Assembly (NCBI RefSeq): GCF_014648875.1
Contig: NZ_BMRY01000002.1
Coordinates: 62,001-126,000 of the forward strand
Direction: 5' to 3'
DNA from: Streptomyces parvus
Lineage (GTDB): Bacteria > Actinomycetota > Actinomycetes > Streptomycetales > Streptomycetaceae
DNA length: 64,000 bases
Of the stretch, positions 49,752-59,431 are shown piece by piece. The notes beneath the pieces are model-generated. The model did no database searches and was not told the DNA's origin. It saw only the letters and a list, made by a program, of their open reading frames with translations. The first letter of the stretch is position 1; each line of letters starts with the position of its first letter. Made by a program: the position numbers and the translations under genes.

Positions 49752-50494
49752 CCGCACCGGTCTTCGTCGTCGAACGGATGCCCACCGGGCCGGAGTTCGT
49801 CCTGGAAGGACCCGAGGGACGGCACGCCGTCTCCGTCAAGCGGCTCCAGCCCGGGGAGGACGTCGTCCTCACCGACGGACTCGGCCACTGGGCCGAGGCC
49901 GTGGTCCACTCCGCCGAGGGCAAGGACCGCCTCACCGTCACCCTCCACGCGGGCGTCCAGGAGGAGCCGGAGCCCAGGCCCCGGATCACCGTCGTCCAGG
50001 CACTCCCCAAGGGCGACCGGGGCGAACTGGCCGTCGAGACGATGACCGAGACCGGCGTCGACGCGATCGTCCCCTGGCAGGCCGCCCGCTGCATCACCCA
50101 GTGGAAGGGCGACCGGGGCGCGAAGGCCCTGACGAAGTGGCGCAGCACGGCACGCGAGGCGGGCAAGCAGTCCCGCCGGGTGCGCTTCCCCGAGGTGGCC
50201 GGCGCCATGACGACCAAGCAGGTCGCGGCCCTGCTCGCCGCAGCCGACTTCGCGGGCGTCCTCCACGAGGACCGCGACCACGACAGCACCCCGCTCGCCA
50301 CCGCCGAACTCCCGGCCGAGGGCACGATCGTGCTCGTCGTCGGCCCCGAGGGCGGCGTCTCCCCGCAGGAGCTGACCGCCTTCGCCGAGGCGGGCGCCCG
50401 CCCCTACCGGCTCGGCCGCAGCGTGCTGCGTACGTCAACGGCGGGGACGGCGGCGACGGCACTGCTGCTGGGACGCACGGGCCGCTGGGGATGA
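49748..50494 (+). CDS. rsmE: 16S rRNA (uracil-1498-N3)-methyltransferase
   Basis: A 248-residue SPOUT methyltransferase. VLVVGPEGGVSPQELTAF and LGRSVLRTSTAGTAA are the SAM-binding knot signatures. It methylates U1498 of 16S rRNA. The GTG at 49748 has GAGGAG upstream and overlaps the preceding stop, so it is translationally coupled to the nitronate monooxygenase. dnaJ - rsmE - HIT order is conserved in actinobacteria. Confidence 0.95.
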   Translation: MTAPVFVVERMPTGPEFVLEGPEGRHAVSVKRLQPGEDVVLTDGLGHWAEAVVHSAEGKDRLTVTLHAGVQEEPEPRPRITVVQALPKGDRGELAVETMTETGVDAIVPWQAARCITQWKGDRGAKALTKWRSTAREAGKQSRRVRFPEVAGAMTTKQVAALLAAADFAGVLHEDRDHDSTPLATAELPAEGTIVLVVGPEGGVSPQELTAFAEAGARPYRLGRSVLRTSTAGTAATALLLGRTGRWG

Positions 50495-50599
50495 GCCGAT
50501 CCGGGGGAGGGGCCGTCGGGGGCAACAGGGCCCGGCGGCCCGGCAGGAGGCTCTAGCATGAGCCGTACTGATCATCAGCGAATGAGGAGGCCCGGCGCC

Positions 50600-50959
50600 A
50601 TGGCGGGAGAGCCGCAGACCGACTGCCTGTTCTGCAAGATCGTCTCGGGGGACATCCCGGCGACCATCGTCCGCGAGAGCGCGACCACCGTCGCCTTCCG
50701 CGACATCAACCCGCAGGCCCCGACCCACGTCCTGGTCATCCCCAAGGTCCACTACCCGGACGCCGCCTCCCTCGCCGCCGCCGAACCGCAGATCGCCGCC
50801 GACGTGCTGACCGAGGCCGGAGCGGTCGCCGCCGACGAGAAGATCGACTCCACCGGCTACCGGATCATCTTCAACACCGGCTCCGGCGCGGGCCAGACCG
50901 TCTTCCACGCGCACGCCCACGTCCTGGGCGGCCGCGGCCTCCAGTGGCCCCCCGGATAA
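50600..50959 (+). CDS. HIT-family nucleotide hydrolase
   Basis: A 119-residue histidine-triad protein: [17 protein letters not shown] starts it and [10 protein letters not shown] holds the HxHxHxx catalytic triad. Family knowledge: HINT-type enzymes cleave AMP-lysine or related phosphoramidates. The ATG at 50600 follows GAGGAGG by 9 nt; an upstream ATG at 50558 lacks a site. Confidence 0.93.
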   Translation: MAGEPQTDCLFCKIVSGDIPATIVRESATTVAFRDINPQAPTHVLVIPKVHYPDAASLAAAEPQIAADVLTEAGAVAADEKIDSTGYRIIFNTGSGAGQTVFHAHAHVLGGRGLQWPPG

Positions 50960-51006
50960 CCCTTCCCGTACAGCAGCAGCGAGCAGTAGCGCAGGAGCGT
51001 TTCCCC

Positions 51007-51921
51007 ATGTCCGTACGCGAGCTGGTGGTGCTCGGCACCGCCAGCCAGGTCCCCACCCGCCACCGCAACCACAACGGCTATCTGCTGCGCTGGGACGGCG
51101 AGGGCATCCTCTTCGACCCCGGCGAGGGCACCCAGCGCCAGATGCTGCGGGCCGGGGTCGCCGCGCACGACATCCACCGGATCTGCGTCACCCACTTCCA
51201 CGGCGACCACTCCCTCGGGCTCGCCGGGGTGATCCAGCGGATCAACCTCGACCAGGTGCCGCACCCGGTGACCGCCCACTACCCGGCGAGCGGGCAGCAC
51301 TTCTTCGACCGGCTGCGGTACGCCACCGCCTACCGCGAGACCGTCGAGCTCACCCGGGCCCCGGTCGCCGGGGACGGCGGAATCCTCGCCACCACCCCCG
51401 CGTACACCCTGGACAGCAGGAAGCTCTCGCACCCCGTCGAGTCGTACGGCTACCGCCTCACCGAGCCCGACACCCGCCGCATGCTGCCCGCCCTGCTCAA
51501 GGAGCACGGCATCGCCGGACCCGACGTTGGCCGCCTCCAGCGCGAGGGCTCCCTCGGCGGCGTCACCCTGGAGCAGGTCTCCGAGCACCGGCGCGGGCAG
51601 CGGTTCGCGTTCGTCATGGACACCCGCCTCTGCGACGGGGTGTACGCGCTCGCCGAGGGCTGCGACATGCTCGTCATCGAGTCGACCTTCCTCGACGAGG
51701 ACGAGAGACTCGCCGTCGACCACGGCCACCTGACCGCCGGGCAGGCCGCCCGCGTCGCGACGGAGGCGGGCGTCCGCCACCTCGTGCTGACCCACTTCTC
51801 CCAGCGCTACAACGACCCGGAACTCTTCGAGACCCAGGCCCGCGCCGCCGGGTTCGACGGCGAACTCACCGTCGCCCAGGACCTCATCCGCGTCCCGGTC
51901 CCCACCCGGCACCACCCCTGA
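51007..51921 (+). CDS. Ribonuclease Z-like MBL-fold hydrolase
   Basis: A 304-residue protein. [49 protein letters not shown] and the late VLTHFSQRY match tRNase Z, with seven candidate metal ligands. Family knowledge: RNase Z trims tRNA 3' ends; a role as arylsulfatase-like or other MBL is possible. Neither tRNA-Ala in this window encodes CCA, so 3' trimming by such an enzyme is needed. AGGAG sits about 8 nt before the ATG. Confidence 0.85.
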   Translation: MSVRELVVLGTASQVPTRHRNHNGYLLRWDGEGILFDPGEGTQRQMLRAGVAAHDIHRICVTHFHGDHSLGLAGVIQRINLDQVPHPVTAHYPASGQHFFDRLRYATAYRETVELTRAPVAGDGGILATTPAYTLDSRKLSHPVESYGYRLTEPDTRRMLPALLKEHGIAGPDVGRLQREGSLGGVTLEQVSEHRRGQRFAFVMDTRLCDGVYALAEGCDMLVIESTFLDEDERLAVDHGHLTAGQAARVATEAGVRHLVLTHFSQRYNDPELFETQARAAGFDGELTVAQDLIRVPVPTRHHP

Positions 51922-51959
51922 CCCCACCAGCACCACCGCTGAGAACCCCCACCCCCCGT

Positions 51960-52964
51960 TTGCGAGACACCGTGCACCTCCCCAAGGCCGAACTCCACCT
52001 CCACATCGAAGGCACCCTCGAACCCGAGCTGGCCTTCGCCCTCGCGGAACGCAACGGCGTGACCCTGCCGTACGCCACCACCGAAGAACTGCGCGCCGCC
52101 TACGAGTTCGACGACCTCCAGTCCTTCCTGGACCTCTACTACGCGCTGATGGCCGTCCTGCGCACCGAGGACGACTTCGCCGAACTCGCCGACGCCTACC
52201 TCGCCCGCGCCGCCGCCCAGGGCGTCCGGCACGCCGAGATCTTCTTCGACCCGCAGGCCCACACCGCCCGGGGCGTCCCCATCGGCACGGTCATCGAAGG
52301 GCTCGGCCGCGCACTGGAGCGCAGCGAGGAGACCCACGGCGTCTCCACCCAGCTCATCCTGTGCTTCCTGCGCGACCTGTCCGCCGAATCGGCCCTCGGC
52401 ACCCTCGACGCGGCCAAGCCGTACCTCCACCGGATCAGCGCCATCGGCCTGGACTCCGCCGAGGTCGGCCACCCGCCCGCCAAGTTCCGCGAGGTGTACG
52501 AGGCGGCCACCGCGCTCGGCCTGCGCAAGGTGGCCCACGCGGGGGAGGAGGGCCCGCCGGAGTACATCCGGGAGGCCCTGGACATCCTCGGTGTCGAGCG
52601 CGTGGACCACGGGCTGCGCTGCATGGAGGACCCGGAGCTGGTGGCGCGCCTGGTCGCGGACCGGGTGCCGCTCACGCTCTGCCCGCTCTCCAATGTACGG
52701 CTGCGGACGGTCGACACGCTGACCGACCACCCGCTGCCCGCGATGCTGGCCGCCGGACTCCACTGCACCGTCAACTCCGACGACCCCGCCTACTTCGGCG
52801 GGTACGCCGGAGACAACTTCGACGCCGTCCGCGACGCGCTCGCCCTGGACCCGGAACAGCTGCGCACGCTGGCCCGCAACTCCTTCGAGGCGGCCTTCCT
52901 CGACCACGACGAGGAGCGCAGGGCGCGCTATCTGTCCGAGGTCGAGGCGTACGCGTTCGACTGA
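51960..52964 (+). CDS. Adenine deaminase (Aah1-type), possibly adenosine deaminase
   Basis: A 334-residue metal-dependent purine deaminase: HLHIEGTLEPELAF has the HxH site, HAGEEGPPEYIREAL and VDHGLRC follow, and NSDDPAYFGG ends the core. The segments FFDPQAHTARG and SAEVGHPP match yeast Aah1-type adenine deaminases better than typical adenosine deaminases, in my reading. The TTG at 51960 gives MRD; a GTG at 51972 is an alternative. The 3' end overlaps the convergent MFS gene by 37 bp. Confidence 0.85.
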   Translation: MRDTVHLPKAELHLHIEGTLEPELAFALAERNGVTLPYATTEELRAAYEFDDLQSFLDLYYALMAVLRTEDDFAELADAYLARAAAQGVRHAEIFFDPQAHTARGVPIGTVIEGLGRALERSEETHGVSTQLILCFLRDLSAESALGTLDAAKPYLHRISAIGLDSAEVGHPPAKFREVYEAATALGLRKVAHAGEEGPPEYIREALDILGVERVDHGLRCMEDPELVARLVADRVPLTLCPLSNVRLRTVDTLTDHPLPAMLAAGLHCTVNSDDPAYFGGYAGDNFDAVRDALALDPEQLRTLARNSFEAAFLDHDEERRARYLSEVEAYAFD

Positions 52965-54283
52965 CCGGAACCGCCGTCCGGACCGGCCGTCCGGATCGCG
53001 CTGCGCACCAGCCGCCTGCGCCGTACGCGCAGCTCCGTGACGGGCTGCTCCGGCGAACCGAGTTTCGGCACCGCGCCGGACAGGCCGCCGCCGGTGGTGG
53101 CGGCGAGCAGCGCGGCCGGGGCGCCACCGCGACGCCGTACCGAACCGGGCACCAGCGGACGGCCACCGGTGTGCAGCGCCACGGCGGTCACCGGGGCGGC
53201 GACCAGCAGGGTGGCCGCCCCCAGGATCAGCCCCATCGCCGGATATCCGGCCTCCTCGGAGAGCACGCTCCCCAGCAGCGGGCCGCAGGCCACCCCCACC
53301 GAGGAGGCCGAGCCCGCCAGCACCGCCCACCGGCCGCGTACGTCCAGGGAGGCGGCCAGACCGATCAGGTAGGAGAGGACCACCGGGTAGACGGTGTTCC
53401 ACATGATCTCGCCGGTCGCGAACGAGCCGAGATCCCGGGCCGACGAGCTGAGCACGATGCTCGCGGCGATGACCACGGTTCCCAGCCCGATCGGCACCGC
53501 CCGGCCGAGCCGCGCGCCGAGCAGCCCGGCGCCCGTCACCCCGAGCAGCCCCGCACCGAGAGCGGCGGCGAACACCGCGCCCACGGTGACCTCGGACAGC
53601 CCCGCCTGGACCACGCCGATGCGGCTGCTCACGCCCCACAGCGCGTTCTGCGCCATGGACCAGACGAGCATCCCGCCCGCCAGGACGAGCCCGGAGCGGC
53701 GGTGCGGCAGCCGGCCGGTGACCGGCGAGCTGGTCTCCTCCGCCGTACGTGCACCGTCGAGCCGGGCGGTCGCGGGCCAGACGAGCAGGGCGACCAGGGC
53801 GATCGCGGCGAACGGAAGCCGGTGACCGCCACCGAGGTGAGGGATCGTCAGGTAGAGGACGCCCGCCGTGGCGGACACGGTGAGCAGCCCGAGCGAGGAC
53901 GTCCGGTGGGGGTCCCGCCGGGCGGCGATCCCGGACGCGGCGACCGCGGTCGCCGTGCCGGAACCGAAGCCGCCGACCATCACACCGAGCACCACCAGCG
54001 GCACGGACCCGGCGAGCGCGGCACAGCCGTAGCCGACGGCGGCCAGCACCAGCCCGGCCCGGGCGGGGGTACGGGCCCCGAACCGCTCGACCCGGCCCGC
54101 CAGGGCGAAGCCGGCACCGGCCGAGCTGAGGAGCAGGGCGCTGCCGACCAGACCGGCTTGGGCGGGACTCAGCCCGAGATGGGCGCTGAGCCGGCCGACG
54201 ACGGTGGGCAGCAGGTAGGAGGCGAGGTAACCGGCGGTGAACACGGCCACCAGGGGCCACGCGGCACCAGGGCGCGAGGACAT
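52928..54283 (-). CDS. MFS transporter
   Basis: A 451-residue major facilitator with 11-12 helices; AGYLASYLLPTVVGRLSAHLGLSPAQAGLVGS is helix 1-2 and ERFGARTPARAG the loop motif. The C-terminal ~50 residues are basic and disordered and overlap the deaminase gene. The ATG at 54283 follows AGGAA; an open frame runs 45 codons upstream without homology. Substrate unknown. Confidence 0.82.
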   Translation of the reverse strand: MSSRPGAAWPLVAVFTAGYLASYLLPTVVGRLSAHLGLSPAQAGLVGSALLLSSAGAGFALAGRVERFGARTPARAGLVLAAVGYGCAALAGSVPLVVLGVMVGGFGSGTATAVAASGIAARRDPHRTSSLGLLTVSATAGVLYLTIPHLGGGHRLPFAAIALVALLVWPATARLDGARTAEETSSPVTGRLPHRRSGLVLAGGMLVWSMAQNALWGVSSRIGVVQAGLSEVTVGAVFAAALGAGLLGVTGAGLLGARLGRAVPIGLGTVVIAASIVLSSSARDLGSFATGEIMWNTVYPVVLSYLIGLAASLDVRGRWAVLAGSASSVGVACGPLLGSVLSEEAGYPAMGLILGAATLLVAAPVTAVALHTGGRPLVPGSVRRRGGAPAALLAATTGGGLSGAVPKLGSPEQPVTELRVRRRRLVRSAIRTAGPDGGSGQSNAYASTSDR

Positions 54284-54355
54284 GGGCGTTCCTGAAGACA
54301 TGCCTGAGCAGGCAGGGGGAGGGGAGGGGTACTGCGAAAGGCGAAAAGGCAAGGG

Positions 54356-54388
54356 GGAGGTAAGGCGAGGGAGGTAAGGCAAGGGGGT
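54356..54388. repeat. Direct repeat of GGAGGTAAGGC-type unit
   Basis: GGAGGTAAGGCGAGG is followed directly by GGAGGTAAGGCAAGG, a 2-copy tandem repeat of about 16 bp in the divergent gap upstream of the MFS start. Confidence 0.6.
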
Positions 54389-54541
54389 GGAGCGGGAGGG
54401 GGCGCTGCGGGAAGGCATGGGGGTGCTGCGGGAGATATGGCGCTATGCCAGGGGATTGCGGCTCTCGTCGGACAACGTCCCCGAAGGTGCTCGCGGGGCA
54501 ATTTGTATCAAGCGCCTCCGGCTCCCCGAAAGTCGCCCCGA

Positions 54542-54557
54542 TGTGATCTGAGTCACT
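54542..54557. promoter_or_regulatory. Probable Crp binding site
   Basis: TGTGATCTGAGTCACT fits the Streptomyces Crp motif GTG-N6-GNCAC exactly and the E. coli TGTGA-N6-TCACA motif in all but the last base. It lies 173 bp before the PfkB kinase start. GTTTATGCAG recurs at 54563-54572 and 54596-54605. Confidence 0.6.
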
Positions 54558-54729
54558 TATGCGTTTATGCAGTCGAACACCGGGTATTAGCGCATGTTTA
54601 TGCAGGTCAGGCGTGCTGCGAACACATGGGCGCGGACACTGCGTTCCCCTCCGCGGATCGGGCAGACTGGCCGCACCTCACACGGTCCGGATCCCGCCGC
54701 GATCCGCCGCACGACCCCGGGAGCGCACG

Positions 54730-55974
54730 GTGAGCACAGACACTCCGGGCATCGACCCGCTGGAGGCGCTGCGCGCCCCGCGCGACCCCGCCTGCGACGT
54801 CTTCCTGACGGGCCCGGTCTTCCTCGACATCATCTTCACGGGCCTCGACAGCGCCCCCGTGCGCGGCACCGAGTCCTGGGCCCGGGGGATGGGCTCCAGC
54901 CCCGGCGGCGTCGCCAACATGGCCACCGCCCTCGCCCGCCTCGGCCTGCGCACCGCCCTCGCCGCCGCTTTCGGGGACGACCACTACGGCGAGTACTGCT
55001 GGGACGCCCTGGAGCAGGGCGAGGGCATCGACCTGTCCATGTCGCACACCGTGCCCGGCTGGCACTCCCCGGTCACCGTCTCCATGGCGTACGAGGGCGA
55101 GCGCACGATGGTCTCGCACGGCCACGAGGCCCCAGCCCCGGCTCCCACCGCCCGAACCGGAAGCCGGGCAGGAACCACCGGAGCCACCGGAGCCACCGGA
55201 GTCACCGGAGCCGCAGGAGCCGCAGGAACCAGAGGAGCCTCAGGAACCACAGGAATTACAGGAGACTCCGGGACCTCCGGAACCTCCACCGACGCCACCG
55301 CCCCGGTCTTCCCGCAGTGCCCTCCGCGCGCCCGCGCCGCCGTCGCCTCGCTCACCCCGGGCCGGAGCGAACCCTGGGTGGCCACCGCCGCCCGTGCCGG
55401 TGCGCTCGTCTTCGGCGACGTCGGGTGGGACGAGACCGGCCGCTGGGACCTGGACGCCCTGCCCGACCTGGGGCACTGCGAGGCGTTCCTGCCCAACGCG
55501 GAGGAGGCGATGCGCTACACCCGTACCGACTGCCCGCGCGCCGCCGCGCACGCACTCGCCGAACGCGTCCCGCTCGCCGTGGTCACCCTGGGCGCGGAGG
55601 GCGCGTACGCCGTCGACGGGCGCACCGGCACCGCAGCGGCGGTGCCCGCCATCGAGGTGGAGGCGCTCGACCCGACCGGCGCGGGGGACGTCTTCGTCGC
55701 CGGTTTCGTGACCGGCACCCTCGCCGACTGGCCGCTCGCCGACCGGCTCGCCTTCGCCGGACTCACCGCCGCGCTCTCGGTCCAGGAGTTCGGCGGCTCG
55801 CTCTCCGCCCCCGGCTGGGCCGAGATCGCCGCCTGGTGGCAGTTGATCCGCACCTGCGACCGCCAGGACCCGGCCGCCCTGGAGCGCTACGCCTTCCTGG
55901 ACGACATGCTGCCCGCCACGGCCCGGGCCTGGCCCCTGCGGCGCGCGGTGCCCACGATCGGCTTCCGCCAGTGA
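54730..55974 (+). CDS. PfkB-family sugar kinase with internal collagen-like insert
   Basis: A 414-residue ribokinase-fold kinase. SSPGGVANMATALARLGLRTAL is the N-terminal substrate region and DPTGAGDVFVAGF (residues 314-326) the ATP/catalytic-Asp motif. Between residues 148 and 186 there are 13 consecutive Gly-X-Y triplets (GTTGATGATGVT and so on), encoded by a 9-bp minisatellite, in the lid/loop region. No other known PfkB has this to my knowledge. The GTG at 54730 is the start. Substrate unknown. A Crp-like site lies upstream, which fits sugar metabolism control. Confidence 0.85.
   Translation: MSTDTPGIDPLEALRAPRDPACDVFLTGPVFLDIIFTGLDSAPVRGTESWARGMGSSPGGVANMATALARLGLRTALAAAFGDDHYGEYCWDALEQGEGIDLSMSHTVPGWHSPVTVSMAYEGERTMVSHGHEAPAPAPTARTGSRAGTTGATGATGVTGAAGAAGTRGASGTTGITGDSGTSGTSTDATAPVFPQCPPRARAAVASLTPGRSEPWVATAARAGALVFGDVGWDETGRWDLDALPDLGHCEAFLPNAEEAMRYTRTDCPRAAAHALAERVPLAVVTLGAEGAYAVDGRTGTAAAVPAIEVEALDPTGAGDVFVAGFVTGTLADWPLADRLAFAGLTAALSVQEFGGSLSAPGWAEIAAWWQLIRTCDRQDPAALERYAFLDDMLPATARAWPLRRAVPTIGFRQ
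55171..55287 (+). repeat. 9-bp minisatellite encoding 13 Gly-X-Y triplets
   Basis: The unit GGAGCCACC and variants occur 13 times in frame inside the PfkB gene. Third-base changes are frequent while Gly is kept every third residue. Confidence 0.9.
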
Positions 55975-56139
55975 GCGGGCGGCGGCCGGTCGCGCAGGCG
56001 GGCGCCGGGCCGGGTCGCACACACGGCCGGTAAAACCCCTCGGTGTTGTCACTGCCAGGTCGTAGGCTTGGTAACCCAGAGGTTGTCGAGCAGCGAGAAC
56101 CCTGCAACGGGAGGTATGCGCAGGCCATAGGGCCGGCCC

Positions 56140-57204
56140 ATGACTCAGTCACCCACACAGCCGCAGGCGCGTGCCCAGATCAGGATCCCGGCCGCACACC
56201 CCATGGTGATGCTCCTCGGATCGGGCGACTCGCTGTTGCGCGTGATCGAAGAGGCTTTCCCGGCGGCCGACATCCATGTCCGGGGCAACGAGATCAGTGC
56301 CACGGGCGAGGCCGCAGACGTCGCTCTCATCCAACGCCTGTTCGACGAGATGATGCTCGTGCTCCGCACCGGAGCGCCGATGACGGAGGACGCAGTGGAA
56401 CGGTCGATCGCCATGCTCAGGGCGGCCGGCAACGGACAGGGAGACCCCCAGCGCGAGACGCCCGCCGAGGTGCTCACACAGAACATCCTCTCCAACCGCG
56501 GCCGCACCATCCGCCCCAAGACGCTCAACCAGAAGCGGTACGTGGACGCGATCGACGAGCACACGATCGTGTTCGGCATCGGTCCCGCCGGTACGGGCAA
56601 GACCTACCTCGCCATGGCCAAGGCGGTCCAGGCCCTGCAGTCCAAGCAGGTCAGCCGGATCATCCTGACCCGGCCCGCGGTCGAGGCGGGGGAGCGGCTC
56701 GGCTTCCTGCCGGGCACCCTGTTCGACAAGATCGACCCGTATCTGCGTCCGCTCTACGACGCGCTGCACGACATGCTTGACCCCGACTCGATCCCGCGGC
56801 TGATGGCGGCGGGCACGATCGAGGTCGCGCCGCTGGCGTACATGAGGGGTCGCACGCTGAATGATGCTTTTATCATCCTGGACGAGGCGCAGAACACCAG
56901 CGCCGAGCAGATGAAGATGTTCCTCACCCGCCTCGGCTTCGACTCCAAGATCGTCATCACCGGTGACATCACCCAGGTCGACCTGCCGAGCGGCACCAAG
57001 AGCGGGCTGCGGCAGGTCCAGGAGATCCTGGAGGGCGTGGAGGACGTGCACTTCTCCCGTCTCACCTCCCAGGATGTCGTCCGGCACAAGCTCGTCGGCC
57101 GTATCGTCGACGCGTACGAGAAGTACGACAGCCGAAACGGTCAGCAGGACGGTCGGGCGGAAGGCCGCCAGGACGGCCGGCGCGACCGCCGAAAAGGGAA
57201 GTAG
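56140..57204 (+). CDS. PhoH-like ATPase
   Basis: A 354-residue PhoH protein. [16 protein letters not shown] is Walker A near residue 150, [10 protein letters not shown] the Walker B and [16 protein letters not shown] a family block. The N-terminus carries a KH-like RNA-binding stretch ([12 protein letters not shown]). The C-terminal 30 residues are charged ([19 protein letters not shown]). Family knowledge: PhoH paralogs next to ybeY take part in RNA processing. ybeY starts 12 bp downstream. Confidence 0.93.
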   Translation: MTQSPTQPQARAQIRIPAAHPMVMLLGSGDSLLRVIEEAFPAADIHVRGNEISATGEAADVALIQRLFDEMMLVLRTGAPMTEDAVERSIAMLRAAGNGQGDPQRETPAEVLTQNILSNRGRTIRPKTLNQKRYVDAIDEHTIVFGIGPAGTGKTYLAMAKAVQALQSKQVSRIILTRPAVEAGERLGFLPGTLFDKIDPYLRPLYDALHDMLDPDSIPRLMAAGTIEVAPLAYMRGRTLNDAFIILDEAQNTSAEQMKMFLTRLGFDSKIVITGDITQVDLPSGTKSGLRQVQEILEGVEDVHFSRLTSQDVVRHKLVGRIVDAYEKYDSRNGQQDGRAEGRQDGRRDRRKGK

Positions 57205-57216
57205 CCGCAGCGCACC

Positions 57217-57714
57217 ATGTCGATCGACGTCAACAACGAGTCCGGAACCGAGGTCGACGAGCAGGCGATCCTCGACATCGCCCGCTACGCACTGGCCCGG
57301 ATGCGGATCCACCCGCTGTCCGAGCTCTCGGTGATCGTGGTGGACACCGACGCCATGGAGCAGCTGCACATCCAGTGGATGGACCTCCCCGGCCCGACCG
57401 ATGTCATGTCCTTCCCGATGGACGAGCTGCGTCCGCCGGCCAAGGACGACGAGGAGCCCCCGCAGGGGCTCCTCGGTGACATCGTGCTCTGCCCGGAGGT
57501 CGCGAAGAAGCAGGGCGAAGAGGCCCCGACGCAGCACTCCATGGACGAGGAGCTCCAGCTCCTGACCGTCCACGGGGTGCTGCACCTGCTGGGGTACGAC
57601 CACGAGGAGCCGGACGAGAAGGCCGAGATGTTCGGTCTCCAGGCCGCCATCGTGGACGGCTGGCGCGGTGAGCGCGGGCTCACCGGCGCGTCCCCCGCCC
57701 CCACCGTCTCGTGA
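57217..57714 (+). CDS. ybeY: Endoribonuclease YbeY
   Basis: A 165-residue protein with the zinc motif [11 protein letters not shown] near residue 120 and DVMSFPMDE. It acts in 16S rRNA 3'-end maturation and ribosome quality control. It lies 12 bp after phoH and overlaps the next gene by 4 bp (GTGA), so the three are one operon. Confidence 0.95.
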   Translation: MSIDVNNESGTEVDEQAILDIARYALARMRIHPLSELSVIVVDTDAMEQLHIQWMDLPGPTDVMSFPMDELRPPAKDDEEPPQGLLGDIVLCPEVAKKQGEEAPTQHSMDEELQLLTVHGVLHLLGYDHEEPDEKAEMFGLQAAIVDGWRGERGLTGASPAPTVS

Positions 57715-59009
57715 GTACCCCGCTGATCGTCGGCGCCGTCCTGCTGGTCATGGTCGGCTGGCTGGCAGCCTGCGCCGAGGCCGGGATCGCCCGCACGTCC
57801 AGCTTCCGGGCGGACGAGGCGGTCCGGTCCGGTCGGCGCGGCAGCGCGAAGCTCGCGCAGATCGCGGCCGACCCGACCCGCTATCTCAACGTCGCCCTGC
57901 TGGTGCGGGTCGCCTGCGAGATGTCGGCCGGGGTCCTCGTCACCTACGTCTGCCTCCAGGAGTTCCCGGAGACCTGGGAGGCGCTGGCCGTCGCGATGGG
58001 CGTGATGGTCCTCGTCTCCTACGTGGCCATCGGCGTCTCCCCGCGCACCATCGGCCGCCAGCACCCGCTGAACACGGCCACGGCCTCGGCGTACGTCCTG
58101 CTGCCGCTGGCCAGGATCATGGGCCCGATCCCGCAGCTGCTGATCCTCGTCGGCAACGCGCTGACCCCGGGCAAGGGGTTCCGCAAGGGCCCGTTCGCCA
58201 GCGAGGCGGAGCTGCGCGCGATGGTCGACCTCGCCGAGGCGGAGTCGCTGATCGAGGACGACGAGCGCCGCATGGTGCATTCCGTCTTCGAGCTGGGCGA
58301 CACCCTGGTCCGCGAGGTCATGGTGCCGCGCACCGACCTCGTCTCCATCGAGCGCTACAAGACGATCCGCCAGGCCCTCACCCTCGCCCTGCGCTCCGGC
58401 TTCTCCCGGATACCGGTCACGGGGGAGAACGAGGACGACGTCGTCGGGATCGTCTATCTGAAGGACCTCGTCCGCAAGACGCACATCAACCGCGAGTCCG
58501 AGTCCGACCCCGTCTCCACCGCGATGCGCCCCGCCGCCTTCGTCCCCGACACCAAGAACGCCGGGGACCTGCTGCGCGAGATGCAGCAGGAACGCAGCCA
58601 TGTCGCGGTCGTCATCGACGAGTACGGCGGCACCGCGGGCATCGTCACCATCGAGGACATCCTGGAGGAGATCGTCGGCGAGATCACCGACGAGTACGAC
58701 CGGGAGCTGCCGCCCGTCCAGGAGCTGGAGAACGGCTGCTACCGGGTCACCGCCCGCCTCGACATCGGGGACCTCGGCGATCTCTTCGGGCTCGACGAGT
58801 ACGACGACGAGGACGTGGAGACCGTCGGCGGCCTCCTCGCCAAGGCGCTCGGCCGGGTCCCGATCGCGGGTGCCTCCGCCGTCGTCGAGCTGCCGGACCA
58901 GCGCCAGCTCCGGCTCACCGCGGAGTCCCCGGCGGGCCGCCGGAACAAGATCGTCACGGTGCTCGTGGAGCCCGAGCACCAGGAACCCGAGGAGAAGGAA
59001 GCGGAATGA
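57711..59009 (+). CDS. CNNM/CorC-family membrane protein with CBS domains
   Basis: A 432-residue protein. An N-terminal CNNM (DUF21) domain of 3-4 helices, then a pair of CBS domains ([57 protein letters not shown]) and a C-terminal CorC/HlyC domain. Family knowledge: Mg2+/Co2+ efflux or related transport. The GTG overlaps the ybeY stop; the next gene overlaps its stop (ATGA). Confidence 0.93.
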   Translation: MSTPLIVGAVLLVMVGWLAACAEAGIARTSSFRADEAVRSGRRGSAKLAQIAADPTRYLNVALLVRVACEMSAGVLVTYVCLQEFPETWEALAVAMGVMVLVSYVAIGVSPRTIGRQHPLNTATASAYVLLPLARIMGPIPQLLILVGNALTPGKGFRKGPFASEAELRAMVDLAEAESLIEDDERRMVHSVFELGDTLVREVMVPRTDLVSIERYKTIRQALTLALRSGFSRIPVTGENEDDVVGIVYLKDLVRKTHINRESESDPVSTAMRPAAFVPDTKNAGDLLREMQQERSHVAVVIDEYGGTAGIVTIEDILEEIVGEITDEYDRELPPVQELENGCYRVTARLDIGDLGDLFGLDEYDDEDVETVGGLLAKALGRVPIAGASAVVELPDQRQLRLTAESPAGRRNKIVTVLVEPEHQEPEEKEAE

Positions 59010-59359
59010 CGCCGGAGCGGCTGAGGGCCTTCTGCCTGGAGTTCAACGCGAGCGTGGAGGAGTTCCCGTTCGGCCCGGAGACCTCGGTCTTCAAGGTGCT
59101 CGGCAAGATGTTCGCCCTCACCGCCCTGGACGCCCGCCCGCTCACGGTCAACCTCAAGTGCGACCCCGACGAGGCGATCCGGCTGCGCGAGACGCACACC
59201 GCGATCGTGCCCGGCTGGCACATGAGCAAGCGGCACTGGAACACGGTCACCGTCTCCGGTGTCCCCGACCGGCTGCTGCGCGAGATGATCGAGGACTCCT
59301 ACGACCTGGTGGTCGCCGGACTCCCGAAAGCGGAACGGCTCCGCCTGGACCGTCCCTAG
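59006..59359 (+). CDS. MmcQ/YjbR-family protein
   Basis: A 117-residue protein with FPFGPETSVFKVLGKMFALT and PGWHMSKRHWNTV, hallmarks of the MmcQ/YjbR double-wing fold. Likely DNA- or nucleotide-binding, role unproven. It is the last gene of the phoH-ybeY-corC unit, overlapping it by 4 bp, and a bidirectional terminator follows. Confidence 0.9.
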   Translation: MTPERLRAFCLEFNASVEEFPFGPETSVFKVLGKMFALTALDARPLTVNLKCDPDEAIRLRETHTAIVPGWHMSKRHWNTVTVSGVPDRLLREMIEDSYDLVVAGLPKAERLRLDRP

Positions 59360-59376
59360 GGTGCGGACGCACGTGA

Positions 59377-59412
59377 ACGGGCCCGCTCCTCCCCCGTGGG
59401 GAGCGGGCCCGT
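59377..59412. terminator. Perfect 13-bp hairpin between convergent genes
   Basis: ACGGGCCCGCTCC (59377-59389) pairs with GGAGCGGGCCCGT (59400-59412); it lies between the YjbR gene and the convergent MFS gene. Confidence 0.85.
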
Positions 59413-59431
59413 CCTCGTACCGCCGGGGAGC

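Noticed and set aside
54368..54418. Extended N-terminus of the MFS protein (MPSRSAPSRS...)
   Set aside because: The 45 extra residues are Pro/Ser-rich with no helix and lie in the repeat-containing gap; the ATG at 54283 with AGGAA fits the family start.
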